In this document: in pieces, positions 11,132 to 20,636 of the stretch
How positions within the stretch are numbered: the first letter of the stretch is position 1
How the letters are laid out: every line of letters starts with the position of its first letter
Assembly (NCBI GenBank): GCA_016201265.1
Contig: JACQDD010000018.1
Span: 1 to 44,089, forward strand
From: Terriglobales bacterium
Lineage (GTDB): Bacteria; Acidobacteriota; Terriglobia; Terriglobales; Acidobacteriaceae
Direction of reading: 5' to 3'
DNA length: 44,089 bases
The notes under the pieces: model-generated
What the model was told of the DNA's origin: nothing
The model's database searches: none
Seen by the model: only the letters and a program-made list of their open reading frames with translations
Program-made: the position numbers and the translations under genes

Positions 11132-11167
11132 CTGACTGGGCTCCTTGATGGCATGAATTCCGGAGAT

Positions 11168-11782
11168 CTAGGCGCTCTTCAGCACGATCGCTTCCAGTAC
11201 GTTGGCGGCATCTTCGGCCTTGTCGGTCGCGTACTCGAGCACCTCATAGAGTTCTTTCATCTTGATGAGCTGGATCGGATCTTTCTCGTGCTCGAAAAGG
11301 GCGCCAATGGCCTTGCGGCTGACGTCGTCGGCTTCATCTTCGAGGCGGTTGATCTCGTCGCAGTGCTTAAGGACGCCGTCGTTTTTTTCCAGCAGCGAGA
11401 CCCCGCGGGCCAACTCCTCGGCTTGCAGTACGATGAGGCCCGCCAGTTCGGCGGCGGCCACCGGGGGTTGCGAGATTTTGTACATCACCAGCCGGACGGC
11501 GGCGGCATTGACGAAGTCGAGGACGTCGTCGAGCGAGGAGGCCAGCCGGTGGATGTCCTCGCGATCAAAAGGTGTAATGAACGTAGTATTCAGCTTTGCG
11601 ATGATAGCGTGAGTGGCCCGGTCGCCTTCGTGCTCGATTTCCTGCATCCGTTCCACGCGTTTTTCCAGATCGTGCGGGTCCTCCAGGATGCTGCGCAGAA
11701 GGATCGCACCAGCGTTCAGGCTCGTGGAGAGTTCGGCGAATAAGTCGAAGAACTTGGTTTCCTTCGGAATAAAACGGATCAT
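11168..11782 (-). CDS. DUF47 family PhoU-like Pit accessory protein
   Basis: 204 aa; ILEDPHDLEKRVERMQEIEHEGDRATHAIIAKLNTTFITPFDREDIHRLASSLDDVLDFV; immediately upstream of pit. Confidence 0.92.
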   Translation of the reverse strand: MIRFIPKETKFFDLFAELSTSLNAGAILLRSILEDPHDLEKRVERMQEIEHEGDRATHAIIAKLNTTFITPFDREDIHRLASSLDDVLDFVNAAAVRLVMYKISQPPVAAAELAGLIVLQAEELARGVSLLEKNDGVLKHCDEINRLEDEADDVSRKAIGALFEHEKDPIQLIKMKELYEVLEYATDKAEDAANVLEAIVLKSA

Positions 11783-11865
11783 GACACCTGAGTCGGAGTG
11801 GAGTTGGAAAACCGAGAACTATCTCACGCCGGAGCACAACGACGCAAGGACGAGCGACGAGGGTG

Positions 11866-11891
11866 TAGACAGGAGTGTCCGCCCCACACAA
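11866..11891 (-). repeat. Post-stop hairpin repeat, family A copy 2
   Basis: Minus strand TGTGTGGGGCGGACACTCCTGTCTAC, a few nt after the stop of the 11895 recombinase. Confidence 0.75.
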
Positions 11892-11894
11892 CCA

Positions 11895-12827
11895 TCACTT
11901 GGCGCGGGGATGAGTCTGGTCGTACACGTTCATGACGTGCTTGACCGAAAGCTGGGTGTAGCGCTGGGTGGTGGCCAGCCGCTCGTGGCCAAGCAATTCC
12001 TGGATGGCGCGCAGGTCGGCGCCTTCTTCCAGCATGTGGGTACCGAAGGCGTGGCGCAGAGTGTGGGGGTGGACGTCGGGTGAGAGTCCTTTTGCGACGG
12101 CGATGCGTTTGACGATGCGCCCGACGCTGCGGGTGGTGAGGCGGCCGCCGCGTTGGTTGACGAGCAGGGCTGGCGTCGTCTTCTTGAGCGTCGCGAGCAG
12201 TTGCTGCCGCCAGGGCAGGTAGGTGGCGAGAGCGGCGCGCGCTGCTCCGCCGAAGGGGACGTAGCGTTCTTTCTTGCCCTTGCCGCGGATCAGGATGGCT
12301 TCCGCGCTCAGGCGGATGTCATCGAGGTTAATGCCGACCAGTTCCGAGTTGCGAATCCCGCAGCCGTAGAGCAGTTCGAGCATCAGGCGGTCGCGTTCGG
12401 GGAAGGAAGCGGCTTCGGGCATTTTGCCGTCGAGCACGAAGTTCATCTCTTCGATGGTTGGGACGCGCGGAAGTTTCTTGGGTAGGCGTGGGGTGGATAC
12501 GAGCTTCGCGGGATTCTGCTCGACCACGCCTTCCTGCGCCAGCCAGCGATAAAGCGAACGCACGGCTGCCAGGGCGCGGGCAACGGAGGTCTTGCCCAGT
12601 CCTTTGTCGTAGAGATGAGAAAGAAAGCCCCGGATGGTGATGTGGTCAATCGTCTTCCAGTCGCGCGAGCCGATGTAGGCCGCAAAAGTGTCGAGATCGC
12701 CGGTATAGGCCTTGATGGTGTGCGCGGAGGCGTTGCGCTCGCAAAGATGGCGGAGGAACGAGTCGGTGGCGAGCTCGACGGGCGTGCGTTTCGTTCTTGC
12801 AGCTTCGTTCATGAGATTAGAGAACAT
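11895..12827 (-). CDS. Tyrosine recombinase, XerC/D type
   Basis: 310 aa; [60 protein letters not shown]. Confidence 0.93.
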   Translation of the reverse strand: MFSNLMNEAARTKRTPVELATDSFLRHLCERNASAHTIKAYTGDLDTFAAYIGSRDWKTIDHITIRGFLSHLYDKGLGKTSVARALAAVRSLYRWLAQEGVVEQNPAKLVSTPRLPKKLPRVPTIEEMNFVLDGKMPEAASFPERDRLMLELLYGCGIRNSELVGINLDDIRLSAEAILIRGKGKKERYVPFGGAARAALATYLPWRQQLLATLKKTTPALLVNQRGGRLTTRSVGRIVKRIAVAKGLSPDVHPHTLRHAFGTHMLEEGADLRAIQELLGHERLATTQRYTQLSVKHVMNVYDQTHPRAK

Positions 12828-12828
12828 T

Positions 12829-12990
12829 CACCACAGAGTCACAGAGACACAGAGAAAGTCAGAAGGCAGAAGGCAGATTGCAGAAGTGAACCCCTCACCG
12901 CGCACCTCTGCAATCTGACCTCTAACCTCTGCCCTATTGCCATTGACCTATTGCCATGCCTTTCTCTGTGCCTCTGTGTCTCTGTGGTGG
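12829..12990. repeat. Oligomer-arm inverted repeat element D1 (CACAGAGN unit, nested inner arms)
   Basis: Outer arms 12829-12857 CACCACAGAGTCACAGAGACACAGAGAAA and 12961-12989 (rc CACCACAGAGACACAGAGGCACAGAGAAA), 27/29 identical by eye; inner arms share CAGATTGCAG (12874-12883) / CTGCAATCTG (12908-12917). Confidence 0.9.
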
Positions 12991-12992
12991 AA

Positions 12993-13916
12993 TCAGGGCC
13001 TCGCTTTCGCCCTCGGATGATGTTTCGCGTAGACGCTCTTCAATCGGTCGAGCGCGACGTGGGTATAGATCTGCGTGGTCGAAATATCAGCGTGGCCGAG
13101 GATCGTCTGCACCGTGCGCAGGTCGGCGCCGTTCTCGACCATGTGGGTGGCGCAGGAGTGGCGCAGCATGTGCGGGCTGGCGTGGCGTCCCGATCCGAGG
13201 GAAGCCTTTCCTACCAGTTGCCAAACGCGCTGGCGGGTCAGGCGGCGTGCGCCTGTACCTAGAAAGAGGAGTGGCGACGTTCGTTTCCTGGCTAGCACTT
13301 CCCTGCTGTTGTTCAAGTATTGCTCTAGGGCTCGCTGGGCCGGGACACCGAGCGGCACCATGCGTTCTTTGTCGCCTTTGCCGCGCACCAGGATGTATCC
13401 CATGTCGAGCTTTAGGTCTTCCAGACGGGCGTTGGCGACTTCGGAAACGCGCACGCCGCTGGCGTAGAGCAGTTCGAGCATGGCGCGATCGCGGAGGGCG
13501 AGGGCCTGGGCGCGGGCAGTGTCATTGCGCGGCTGGGTTGCGGCGAGCGTGGCCTCGACTTCGTCGCGGCTGAGCGATTTGGGCAGCACCTTCCACTGCT
13601 TGGGAGAATCGATGTTGAGGGTCGGGTCCTTGTCGATTTTTCCGTCGAGCAGCAGGTATCGATAAAGATGGCGGATGGCCGAGAGCTTCCTCCCCACGGA
13701 GCGGCCGTCGAGCTGGTTGGAGAATAGGTCCTGAATGAAGTCGCGGACGTCTTCGCGGCGGGCACTGGTCAGAAGCTGGCGGCGCTCCTCCAGAAAGTCG
13801 GCGAACTGGGCAAGGTCGCTGGTGTAGGCCGTGATCGTCAACTTGGCGGACCCGCGCTCTACCCGCAGATAGTCGAGAAAGGACGCGAGCGCCCGGGAGT
13901 CGGCGGCGGAGGCCAT
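12993..13916 (-). CDS. Tyrosine recombinase, XerC/D type (second paralogue)
   Basis: 307 aa; LLYASGVRVSEVANARLEDL, SPHMLRHSCATHMVENGADLRTVQTILGHADISTTQIYTHV. Confidence 0.93.
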   Translation of the reverse strand: MASAADSRALASFLDYLRVERGSAKLTITAYTSDLAQFADFLEERRQLLTSARREDVRDFIQDLFSNQLDGRSVGRKLSAIRHLYRYLLLDGKIDKDPTLNIDSPKQWKVLPKSLSRDEVEATLAATQPRNDTARAQALALRDRAMLELLYASGVRVSEVANARLEDLKLDMGYILVRGKGDKERMVPLGVPAQRALEQYLNNSREVLARKRTSPLLFLGTGARRLTRQRVWQLVGKASLGSGRHASPHMLRHSCATHMVENGADLRTVQTILGHADISTTQIYTHVALDRLKSVYAKHHPRAKARP

Positions 13917-14035
13917 GCGACGAGTATAGAGGTCAGGAGGAATCGGAAAAGTAACGAGCGGGATGCGGGCGAGAGGTCCAGGTTATTTTGTGAAAGTCGC
14001 TCCGAAGGTTCTTCGTCGCTTAGAATAAAGCCATC

Positions 14036-14638
14036 ATGAACAAGGCCATTCCCGTTTTGATGATTGCCGCGGTCTCTCTCGCAGGTTGCAGCAAGTCTCC
14101 CTCTTCTTCGGCATCGTCGGCGAATGCCGGTGCTTCGACAAGCACTGGCGACCCGGTTGAAAAGAAACTGCAGGAGCTCGCCGGCAGCGGGGCGACAAAC
14201 TGCGGCCGTCTTAAATCGCAGGCGGAGGACCAGATGAACGCGGCTGGCAAGTGCGCGATGCAAGCCGCGCAAGCGAAGCGTCCGTTCTATGTCGCCTATG
14301 AGCTGCCGGGGATGATCGTGGCCGTGGCCGGCAACTCGGAAGGCAAGCTGTTTACGGTACAGTCTCAACAGAGCGCCAATGCCCAGCCCGGCAGCGCCGC
14401 GGGATTGGCCAGCGGAGCCTGCCCAGCGGAACTGCGCATGGCGCCGAGCGGGCGGGTCACTTGCTTTGCCCCGGGTACGTTCGGCATGGGCATGGACGCC
14501 AGTCATGGCGGCATGGCGATGCCGACGATGCCTCCCGCCATGGGCACAAACCCCCATAAGGGACTTGGCACCCCTCCACCGGGTCAGGCGAATCCGCACC
14601 AGCCGCAAGGCGCGAAGCCTCCGGCGAAGCAGCCGTAG
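14036..14638 (+). CDS. Putative lipoprotein
   Basis: MNKAIPVLMIAAVSLAGCSKS signal with LAGC lipobox. Confidence 0.75.
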   Translation: MNKAIPVLMIAAVSLAGCSKSPSSSASSANAGASTSTGDPVEKKLQELAGSGATNCGRLKSQAEDQMNAAGKCAMQAAQAKRPFYVAYELPGMIVAVAGNSEGKLFTVQSQQSANAQPGSAAGLASGACPAELRMAPSGRVTCFAPGTFGMGMDASHGGMAMPTMPPAMGTNPHKGLGTPPPGQANPHQPQGAKPPAKQP

Positions 14639-14652
14639 AATGTCGGCTCTTG

Positions 14653-14737
14653 AATACCTCAGGGGCTAAAGCCCGCATTCTTGGACGGCGCGAGCGGCAC
14701 GACTGAAGTTCGTGCCCTCCCGAAAACCGATTTCTGA
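14653..14737 (+). repeat. Intergenic repeat, family B copy
   Basis: ATACCTCAGGGGCTAAAGCCCGCATTCTTGGACGGCGCGAGCGGCACGACTGAAGTTCGTGCCCTCCCGAAAACCGATTTCTGA; two hairpins. Confidence 0.65.
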
Positions 14738-14744
14738 AACTGTT

Positions 14745-16205
14745 CTACTGTTGCGCGCCCGTATCTCCCGCGATCCCCGGCGGTGGCGCGGGGATCGTGA
14801 TATCCAGCTTGTTGACTGCGCCGAGCGAGGAGAGCGGCTTGTCGAATTCGCTGGTGTTGCCGACGACAAGCACCGACATCTGGTCGCGATGGATATATTT
14901 CGCCGCCACCCGCGCTACGTCTTCTTTGGTCACTTTCTCAATCGCCGCCTGATACTTTTCCAGAAAATCGAGCGGGTAGCCGTAGAACTCGTACGCCATT
15001 TTCTCTTGCAGCACTTTGCCGGGAGAGTCAAAGCGGAAGATGAACGAATTCAGGATCGCATCTTTGGCGCGCTTGATTTCGTCGTCGTTGATGGGCTTCT
15101 TGACCAGATCGGCGATCTCCTCCTCGAGCGCGTGGATCGCTTCCACAGTGCTCTGGCTTTTCGTGCTCATGATCAGACGCAGCATGCCGGGGTGATCCCA
15201 GGCCGTGCCGATTCCGCCGCCGACGGCGTAGGCCAGTCCCTTGGTGGTGCGGATGTCGCCGAAGAGTCGCGAGGAAAATCCGCCGCCGAAGGCTTCGTTG
15301 AAAACCGAGATCGCGAAATAGTCGGGGCTGTTGCGGGTGGTGCCGAGAGCGACCATATAGATGTTGCTCTGGTTCACGTCCGTTTTTTCGACCACGTAAT
15401 TGCCGGGCTTGGCAGGCGTGAGCGCAATCTCCGGAGCCTTCGCCACCGGACCTTTCGCCCAGGATGCGAAGGCTTGCCGGATGCGCGCTTCCATCGTCGT
15501 GGAGTCGAAGTCTCCGACCACACCCAAGATGATGTTGTTGGGATAAACGTAGGTGTGGTGCCAGTCCACCAGATCCTGGCGGGTGACTGCCGCAACCGTC
15601 GCGTATTCGGCGACGCGCGCGTAGGGGTTGTTGGCGCCGTAGGCTAGTTTCGCGGCTTCCCTTCCCGCAATTCCGCTGGGATCGTCGTTGCGGCGGGAGA
15701 TGCCGTCGTACATTCCCTTCTGGGCGATCTCGATTTTGTCGGCGCGGAATTCCGGGTTCTGGAGCAGGTCCCGGAACACCTTGAAAACGTCGTCCAGGTC
15801 GCCTTTCAGACACGACCAACTGATGGTGGTCGAGTCTCCGCTGCCGCCGGTCTCCACGCGGGCGGCGCGCTGCTCGAGGTAATCATCGAGCTGATCGCCG
15901 GTTTGAGACTTCGTACCGCCGGTGCGCCAGACTTCGCCGTAGATATCAATCAGCCCGGTCTTGTTCGCGGGAACTGTGCGACCGCCGCCGCGAATGCGAA
16001 CGACTCCGTCAATCAGTGGCAGTTCGTGATCTTCCTGCAGGAACACCACCATGCCGTTGGGCAGGGCGATACGCTTCGGCTGCGGGGGATGAAAAGCGGG
16101 TAGCTGAGGAATCGGCACCTGCTGCCAGGTTGCAGCCTGGGCCCAGAGCTGCACGTTGCCAAACACGAAGATGAGAGCGGAGAAAACGATCAGTGCGCGC
16201 TTCAC
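14745..16205 (-). CDS. M16 family peptidase-like protein, catalytic motif absent
   Basis: 486 aa M16 fold sequence; the HXXEH position reads GLIDIYGEV; overlaps the next M16 gene by 4 bp (16202-16205). Confidence 0.9.
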   Translation of the reverse strand: MKRALIVFSALIFVFGNVQLWAQAATWQQVPIPQLPAFHPPQPKRIALPNGMVVFLQEDHELPLIDGVVRIRGGGRTVPANKTGLIDIYGEVWRTGGTKSQTGDQLDDYLEQRAARVETGGSGDSTTISWSCLKGDLDDVFKVFRDLLQNPEFRADKIEIAQKGMYDGISRRNDDPSGIAGREAAKLAYGANNPYARVAEYATVAAVTRQDLVDWHHTYVYPNNIILGVVGDFDSTTMEARIRQAFASWAKGPVAKAPEIALTPAKPGNYVVEKTDVNQSNIYMVALGTTRNSPDYFAISVFNEAFGGGFSSRLFGDIRTTKGLAYAVGGGIGTAWDHPGMLRLIMSTKSQSTVEAIHALEEEIADLVKKPINDDEIKRAKDAILNSFIFRFDSPGKVLQEKMAYEFYGYPLDFLEKYQAAIEKVTKEDVARVAAKYIHRDQMSVLVVGNTSEFDKPLSSLGAVNKLDITIPAPPPGIAGDTGAQQ

Positions 16206-17686
16206 TGGGCACCTCCTTGCGGGGGCGTGACAATGGTTGGGTGTTCGCCGGGCGGCGGAGGCGGTGGAGGGACGAACTCAATGATTCCGACGGTGCGATT
16301 GTCGGGCACGAAAGTTTGGTTGGCGACGCGGCGGATATCGGCCTTCGTGACCTTGTCGATCCGGTCCACCGAGCGGAACAGTTCCCGCCAGTCTTCATAG
16401 CGCGCCTGGAACAAGCCGAGGTTGAAAGCCAAGCCTTCGTTCGAGCCGAGCGAGCGAATCAAGTTAGCCTTCGACCGCGTCTTGATCATCTTCAGTTCCT
16501 CGTCCGAGATGTCTTCTTTCTTCAGACGCTCGATCTCGGCGTGGATGGCGTCGGCCATCTCCTGCGGCTTGTGCCCGGGAATCGGGAACGCATAGAAGGC
16601 AAACAGGTGCGGATATTTGCTGCCCGGCATGCCGGAGAATCCTGCCGAGTCAGAAGCAATCTGCTTGTCGCGCACTAAGGCGCGGTACAGGCGAGAGGTG
16701 CGGCCACTCGACATCAGGTCGGTGATGGCGTCGTACACGGCGTCATCCGGGCTGTGGTAATCCGGCCGGTGATAGCCCTCGATGTAGAGCGGCTGAGCCT
16801 GTTCGTGCAGCACCACGCGGCGTTCGGACTTCTGCGGCGGTTCCGTGGTGGTGGCCTCGTCGGGCGTGGAACGCGCGGGCAGGCGCGAGAAATACTTTTC
16901 GATGACGGGCAGCGCCTCGGAGGCCTTCACGTCTCCGACCACGGTGAGGACGATGTTCGAAGCGACGTAGTACTTGTCGAAGAAGTTCTGCGCGTCGGTC
17001 GCAGAGAACGAGTTCAGGTCCGACATCCATCCAACCGTGGGCCGGTGATACGGATGGGCCGAAAACGAGGCGGAGGTGAACTGCTCGATCAGCCGCCCGA
17101 TGGGATTGCTGTCAGTGCGCATGCGGCGCTCTTCGATGACCACATTGCGCTCTTTGTAGAACTGGCGCATCACCGGATGCAGGAAGCGCTCCGACTCGAG
17201 ATAGGCCCACAGCTCCAGCCGGTTGATCGGGAACGAGTAGTGGTATCCGGTTTCGTCATGATTGGTGAAGGCGTTCATGCCTTCGCCGCCCTCGCCTTCT
17301 ACGATCTTGCCGAACTCGTTGTTGTAGGGCGCGGAGAATTTGTCGGCGGCGGCGATGGCGTCTTTCCAGGCCTGCTCGAGTTGCTTGAGCTCCTGCTCGT
17401 CGCCCGCGTAGTCGCGCGTGCCGATTTTGTCGGTTCCCTTGAAGGCCATGTGCTCGAACATGTGCGCCAGGCCGGTTTTGGCCATCGGATCCTGGACGGA
17501 ACCCGCGTCCACGTGGGTGAAGAAGGAGAAAACCGGGGCCTCGGGACGCTCGCAGATGATGACCGTCAGGCCGTTCGACAGCTTCTTCGTGGTGATGCGC
17601 TTTTCGAAGGAGGCTACATCCTGGCTGAATACAAAAGAGGAAAGGCAAAGTAGAAGAGCAATCAGGTGAACTTTGCGGGACTTCAT
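16202..17686 (-). CDS. M16 family zinc peptidase (active subunit)
   Basis: GLAHMFEHMAFKGTDKIGTRDY (HXXEH); start MKSRKVHLIALLLCLSS at 17686 preferred over 17767. Confidence 0.93.
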   Translation of the reverse strand: MKSRKVHLIALLLCLSSFVFSQDVASFEKRITTKKLSNGLTVIICERPEAPVFSFFTHVDAGSVQDPMAKTGLAHMFEHMAFKGTDKIGTRDYAGDEQELKQLEQAWKDAIAAADKFSAPYNNEFGKIVEGEGGEGMNAFTNHDETGYHYSFPINRLELWAYLESERFLHPVMRQFYKERNVVIEERRMRTDSNPIGRLIEQFTSASFSAHPYHRPTVGWMSDLNSFSATDAQNFFDKYYVASNIVLTVVGDVKASEALPVIEKYFSRLPARSTPDEATTTEPPQKSERRVVLHEQAQPLYIEGYHRPDYHSPDDAVYDAITDLMSSGRTSRLYRALVRDKQIASDSAGFSGMPGSKYPHLFAFYAFPIPGHKPQEMADAIHAEIERLKKEDISDEELKMIKTRSKANLIRSLGSNEGLAFNLGLFQARYEDWRELFRSVDRIDKVTKADIRRVANQTFVPDNRTVGIIEFVPPPPPPPGEHPTIVTPPQGGAQ

Positions 17687-17809
17687 TCCACCTCCAGCGG
17701 CTGGAACACAGTAGAAATTCGAAGGTACGTGGGCAATGTTGCGCTTGTCAAACACCCACCGGAGCAAGAGACGTTCCAGCGGTGTCTATGTGAGCAGTGG
17801 AGATCGGAC

Positions 17810-18733
17810 ATGAGGCACGCATTGTGGATGGCCCTGCTTCTGCTGCCTTGGGCTGCAACGGAGCTTCCCGCACAAGCCGCGCCAGACGGCACTCCCGAGC
17901 GGGCAATTCAGGACATGGCATTGGCCTCCAAACCGGAAGAAATCATGAAACACCTTCCAGTCTCTGCGCTCGATGCGGTCAAAACACTCGACCCTGAAGA
18001 CCGCCTGGCCTTCGAGACGAGCTTGATGTGGCGGCAGTCCTCGCCCGGCGAAAAGCCAGATCTCGAAATCCCCGGAGACGGGCACGCGTTCTTGGTGATG
18101 CACGGGCCTGAAGCACAATTGTCGGAAGCGTATCTGACGGATAGCGTCGTCACGGGCGGGGACGCCGTCCTGCGCTTCGCGGTGGGTGGGCCAGAGCGCC
18201 AAGGCCTGGAAGTTCAGGTCTGGATGCGATTCGAGGAGGGCGAGTGGCGCATCCGGGAGGTGGACACAGGCCGCTTCGGGCGGCGCATTCGATTCGATGA
18301 TCCGGAGTTTGTTGAGCGTTTCCGGAATCGGCAGCAGAAGGCAAACGAGTCCTTGGCTACCTCAACTCTTTACACCGTAAGTTATGCCTTGCAGCGCTAC
18401 GCCGAAGTTCGCCCGGATGTCGGGTTTCCCGATGATTTGTCACTGCTCGCCGAACCGATTTCCGGAGATGCCGATGATGACAGCGGGGACGTTTCGTTCT
18501 CGTTCTTGAGCGCGGATCTGGCGAGAAACGACTTTGTTCGCGAAGGATACCGCTTTCACTACCAGTTGATTCACGGCGGACCGCAGGGCGCTTACCTCAT
18601 AACGGCCCGCCCGGTCGATCGCGGCGAGAGTGGACGATCCGCTTATTGCATTGACGAAACCGCGCGCATCCACCAGACCGACGAGGATCGAGACGCCACG
18701 AGCGAGGATCCAGTGCTAAATGGCAACGAATGA
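17810..18733 (+). CDS. Hypothetical exported protein
   Basis: ORF with signal-peptide-like start MRHALWMALLLLPWAATELPAQAAP; no family recognised. Confidence 0.65.
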   Translation: MRHALWMALLLLPWAATELPAQAAPDGTPERAIQDMALASKPEEIMKHLPVSALDAVKTLDPEDRLAFETSLMWRQSSPGEKPDLEIPGDGHAFLVMHGPEAQLSEAYLTDSVVTGGDAVLRFAVGGPERQGLEVQVWMRFEEGEWRIREVDTGRFGRRIRFDDPEFVERFRNRQQKANESLATSTLYTVSYALQRYAEVRPDVGFPDDLSLLAEPISGDADDDSGDVSFSFLSADLARNDFVREGYRFHYQLIHGGPQGAYLITARPVDRGESGRSAYCIDETARIHQTDEDRDATSEDPVLNGNE

Positions 18734-18837
18734 AGGCTGGCTCACGCCGTTGGCAAGCCGTACTAAGGGATACGGTGCCAACCAAGCCTGCGAGTCCGAA
18801 AGTCGGGCGACACGGGGCATCCGCTGATCGCTGGCGA

Positions 18838-20499
18838 TCAGCTCTCCCACACCCACTTCCCTCCCACCATCGTGCGCTCGATCGGGATGTTGATGATGTT
18901 GTACGGATCTTCTTTGAACACGTCGCGACCCAGCACCACGAGATCCGCGAGTTTCCCTGCTTCGATTGAGCCTTTCAAGTTCTCTTCGTAGGAGGCGTAG
19001 GCGCCGTTGATTGTGCCCACGCGGATTGCTTCTTCCAGCGTGATCTTTTGCTGCGGGCCCCAGACGTTGCCCTTGGCGTCGGTGCGCGTGACTTCGGATT
19101 GCAGGGCCATCATCGGCTCAAACGGCCCGGGCGGATAGTCCGATGCCTGCGTCGGGCGGATGCCGGCATCAATAAAACTGCGCAGAGCAAACATGTGATT
19201 CACCCGCTCCGGGCCGTACTCTTTCATTTTCTCGCCGTGGTAGTAGGCGTAGGTGGAGAACGGGGTCGGGATTGCGCCCAGTGCCTTGATGCGCGCGACC
19301 AGCAAATCGTTGACTACGGTGCAGTGCTCGAAGCGATAGCGTGCGTCACGCCGCGGCATTTCCTTCTGCAGACGCTCGTACACCCGCAGAGTGATGTCAA
19401 TCGCAACATCGCCATTGGCATGGGTGCCCAGTTGCCATCCGGCGGCGTGCGCCTTGCGCGCCTGCTGGTAGAGTTCTTCTTCCGGCGTGACGAGAATTCC
19501 GAAATCATCCGGCCGGCCTATATAGGGCTGCGAAAGGCGGGCCGTGCGTTCGGAGATCGAGCCATCACAGACCATTTTTTGTGCGCCGACTTTCACCCAT
19601 TCATCTCCCAGGCCGGTCTTCACGCCAGCCGCCAGCATCTGGTCCATGAACGCCTGGTAAATGTGGCAATACACGCGCATCGAGAGCTGGCCGGATTCGC
19701 GGGCGTCCTGGTAGGCGCGGAGGTCGTCCGGCGTGCCCTCGGCATCGGTCACCGAGGTGATGCCCGTGCGCGTCATCATTTTTGAGATCACCTGCACGCC
19801 TTCGCGGCGGTCGTCGCGCGTAAAGTTTGAGGGGATGGCCTTCTCGAAGACGTCTTTGCCATGCTCGCGGACATGCCCAGTCAGGCGGCCCGTGGCGGGA
19901 TCGCGATCATATCTGCCGCCCGGAGGATCGGGAGTTTTGTCATCCAGCTTCGCCAGATTGAGCGCTTGCGAGTTGACCCACGCCGTGTGTCCACCACGGT
20001 GTTCGACAAATACAGGATGGCCGGGGACGCCTGAGTCAAGATCTTGCAGAGTGAGCGGACGGCCCTCCGCGGTCTTCGTGTCGTCGTACTTGAACCCGAG
20101 TACCCATTCCCCCGGGGGCGTCTTGGCGGCGCGCTCGCGCAGGGCCTTCAGGATGTCGGCAATGGAGCGCAGGTCGCAATCCACCATGCGCAGGTGGGCG
20201 AGGCCAGCTGAAGCGGGATGCGAGTGTGCGTCGATGAAACCGGGCAGCACGGCCTTGCCGCCGAGGTCCACTTTCTTGGCGTTGCCGGCGGCGAGCGCGA
20301 AAACTTCTTCGTTCGATCCGATCGCCAGAAAGCGGGCGCCGGAAATCGCCACGGCTTGCGCGCGCGGCTGGCGGGCGTTCACTGTCCAGAAGTTGCCGTT
20401 GTAGAGGATAACCTCGGGCTCGGTGCGGTCGATGGCAAACAGCGTAGACCCGCCCAGGGCGCTTAAACCGTAGAGAAACTCGCGACGCGAAGCCGGCAT
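18838..20499 (-). CDS. Exported amidohydrolase (YtcJ-like, Amidohydro_3)
   Basis: 553 aa; GKAVLPGFIDAHSHPASAG, LGTHANGDVAID, C-terminal GKLADLVVLGRDVF; MPASRREFLYGLSALGG N-terminus. Confidence 0.92.
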   Translation of the reverse strand: MPASRREFLYGLSALGGSTLFAIDRTEPEVILYNGNFWTVNARQPRAQAVAISGARFLAIGSNEEVFALAAGNAKKVDLGGKAVLPGFIDAHSHPASAGLAHLRMVDCDLRSIADILKALRERAAKTPPGEWVLGFKYDDTKTAEGRPLTLQDLDSGVPGHPVFVEHRGGHTAWVNSQALNLAKLDDKTPDPPGGRYDRDPATGRLTGHVREHGKDVFEKAIPSNFTRDDRREGVQVISKMMTRTGITSVTDAEGTPDDLRAYQDARESGQLSMRVYCHIYQAFMDQMLAAGVKTGLGDEWVKVGAQKMVCDGSISERTARLSQPYIGRPDDFGILVTPEEELYQQARKAHAAGWQLGTHANGDVAIDITLRVYERLQKEMPRRDARYRFEHCTVVNDLLVARIKALGAIPTPFSTYAYYHGEKMKEYGPERVNHMFALRSFIDAGIRPTQASDYPPGPFEPMMALQSEVTRTDAKGNVWGPQQKITLEEAIRVGTINGAYASYEENLKGSIEAGKLADLVVLGRDVFKEDPYNIINIPIERTMVGGKWVWES

Positions 20500-20530
20500 C
20501 TAGGACTCCTTTTGCGTGGGAAACTATACT

Positions 20531-20635
20531 AGCAATTCGTCGTTGGTCGATAGTCGCTGGTCGTTCGCGGTTCGCAAGAGCCGCTGCCTGACCCAAAGAT
20601 CCCAAGCGACTAGCGACTAGCGACCAGCGACTGCT
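20531..20635. repeat. Oligomer-arm inverted repeat element D2 (GTCGCTR unit)
   Basis: Left arm TCGTCGTTGGTCGATAGTCGCTGGTCG; right arm CGACTAGCGACTAGCGACCAGCGAC (rc GTCGCTGGTCGCTAGTCGCTAGTCG); 22/25 identical by eye. Confidence 0.85.
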
Positions 20636-20636
20636 T

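Noticed and set aside
16754-17653. 299 aa ORF opposite the M16 peptidase
   Set aside because: Antisense shadow of a gene with clear catalytic motifs
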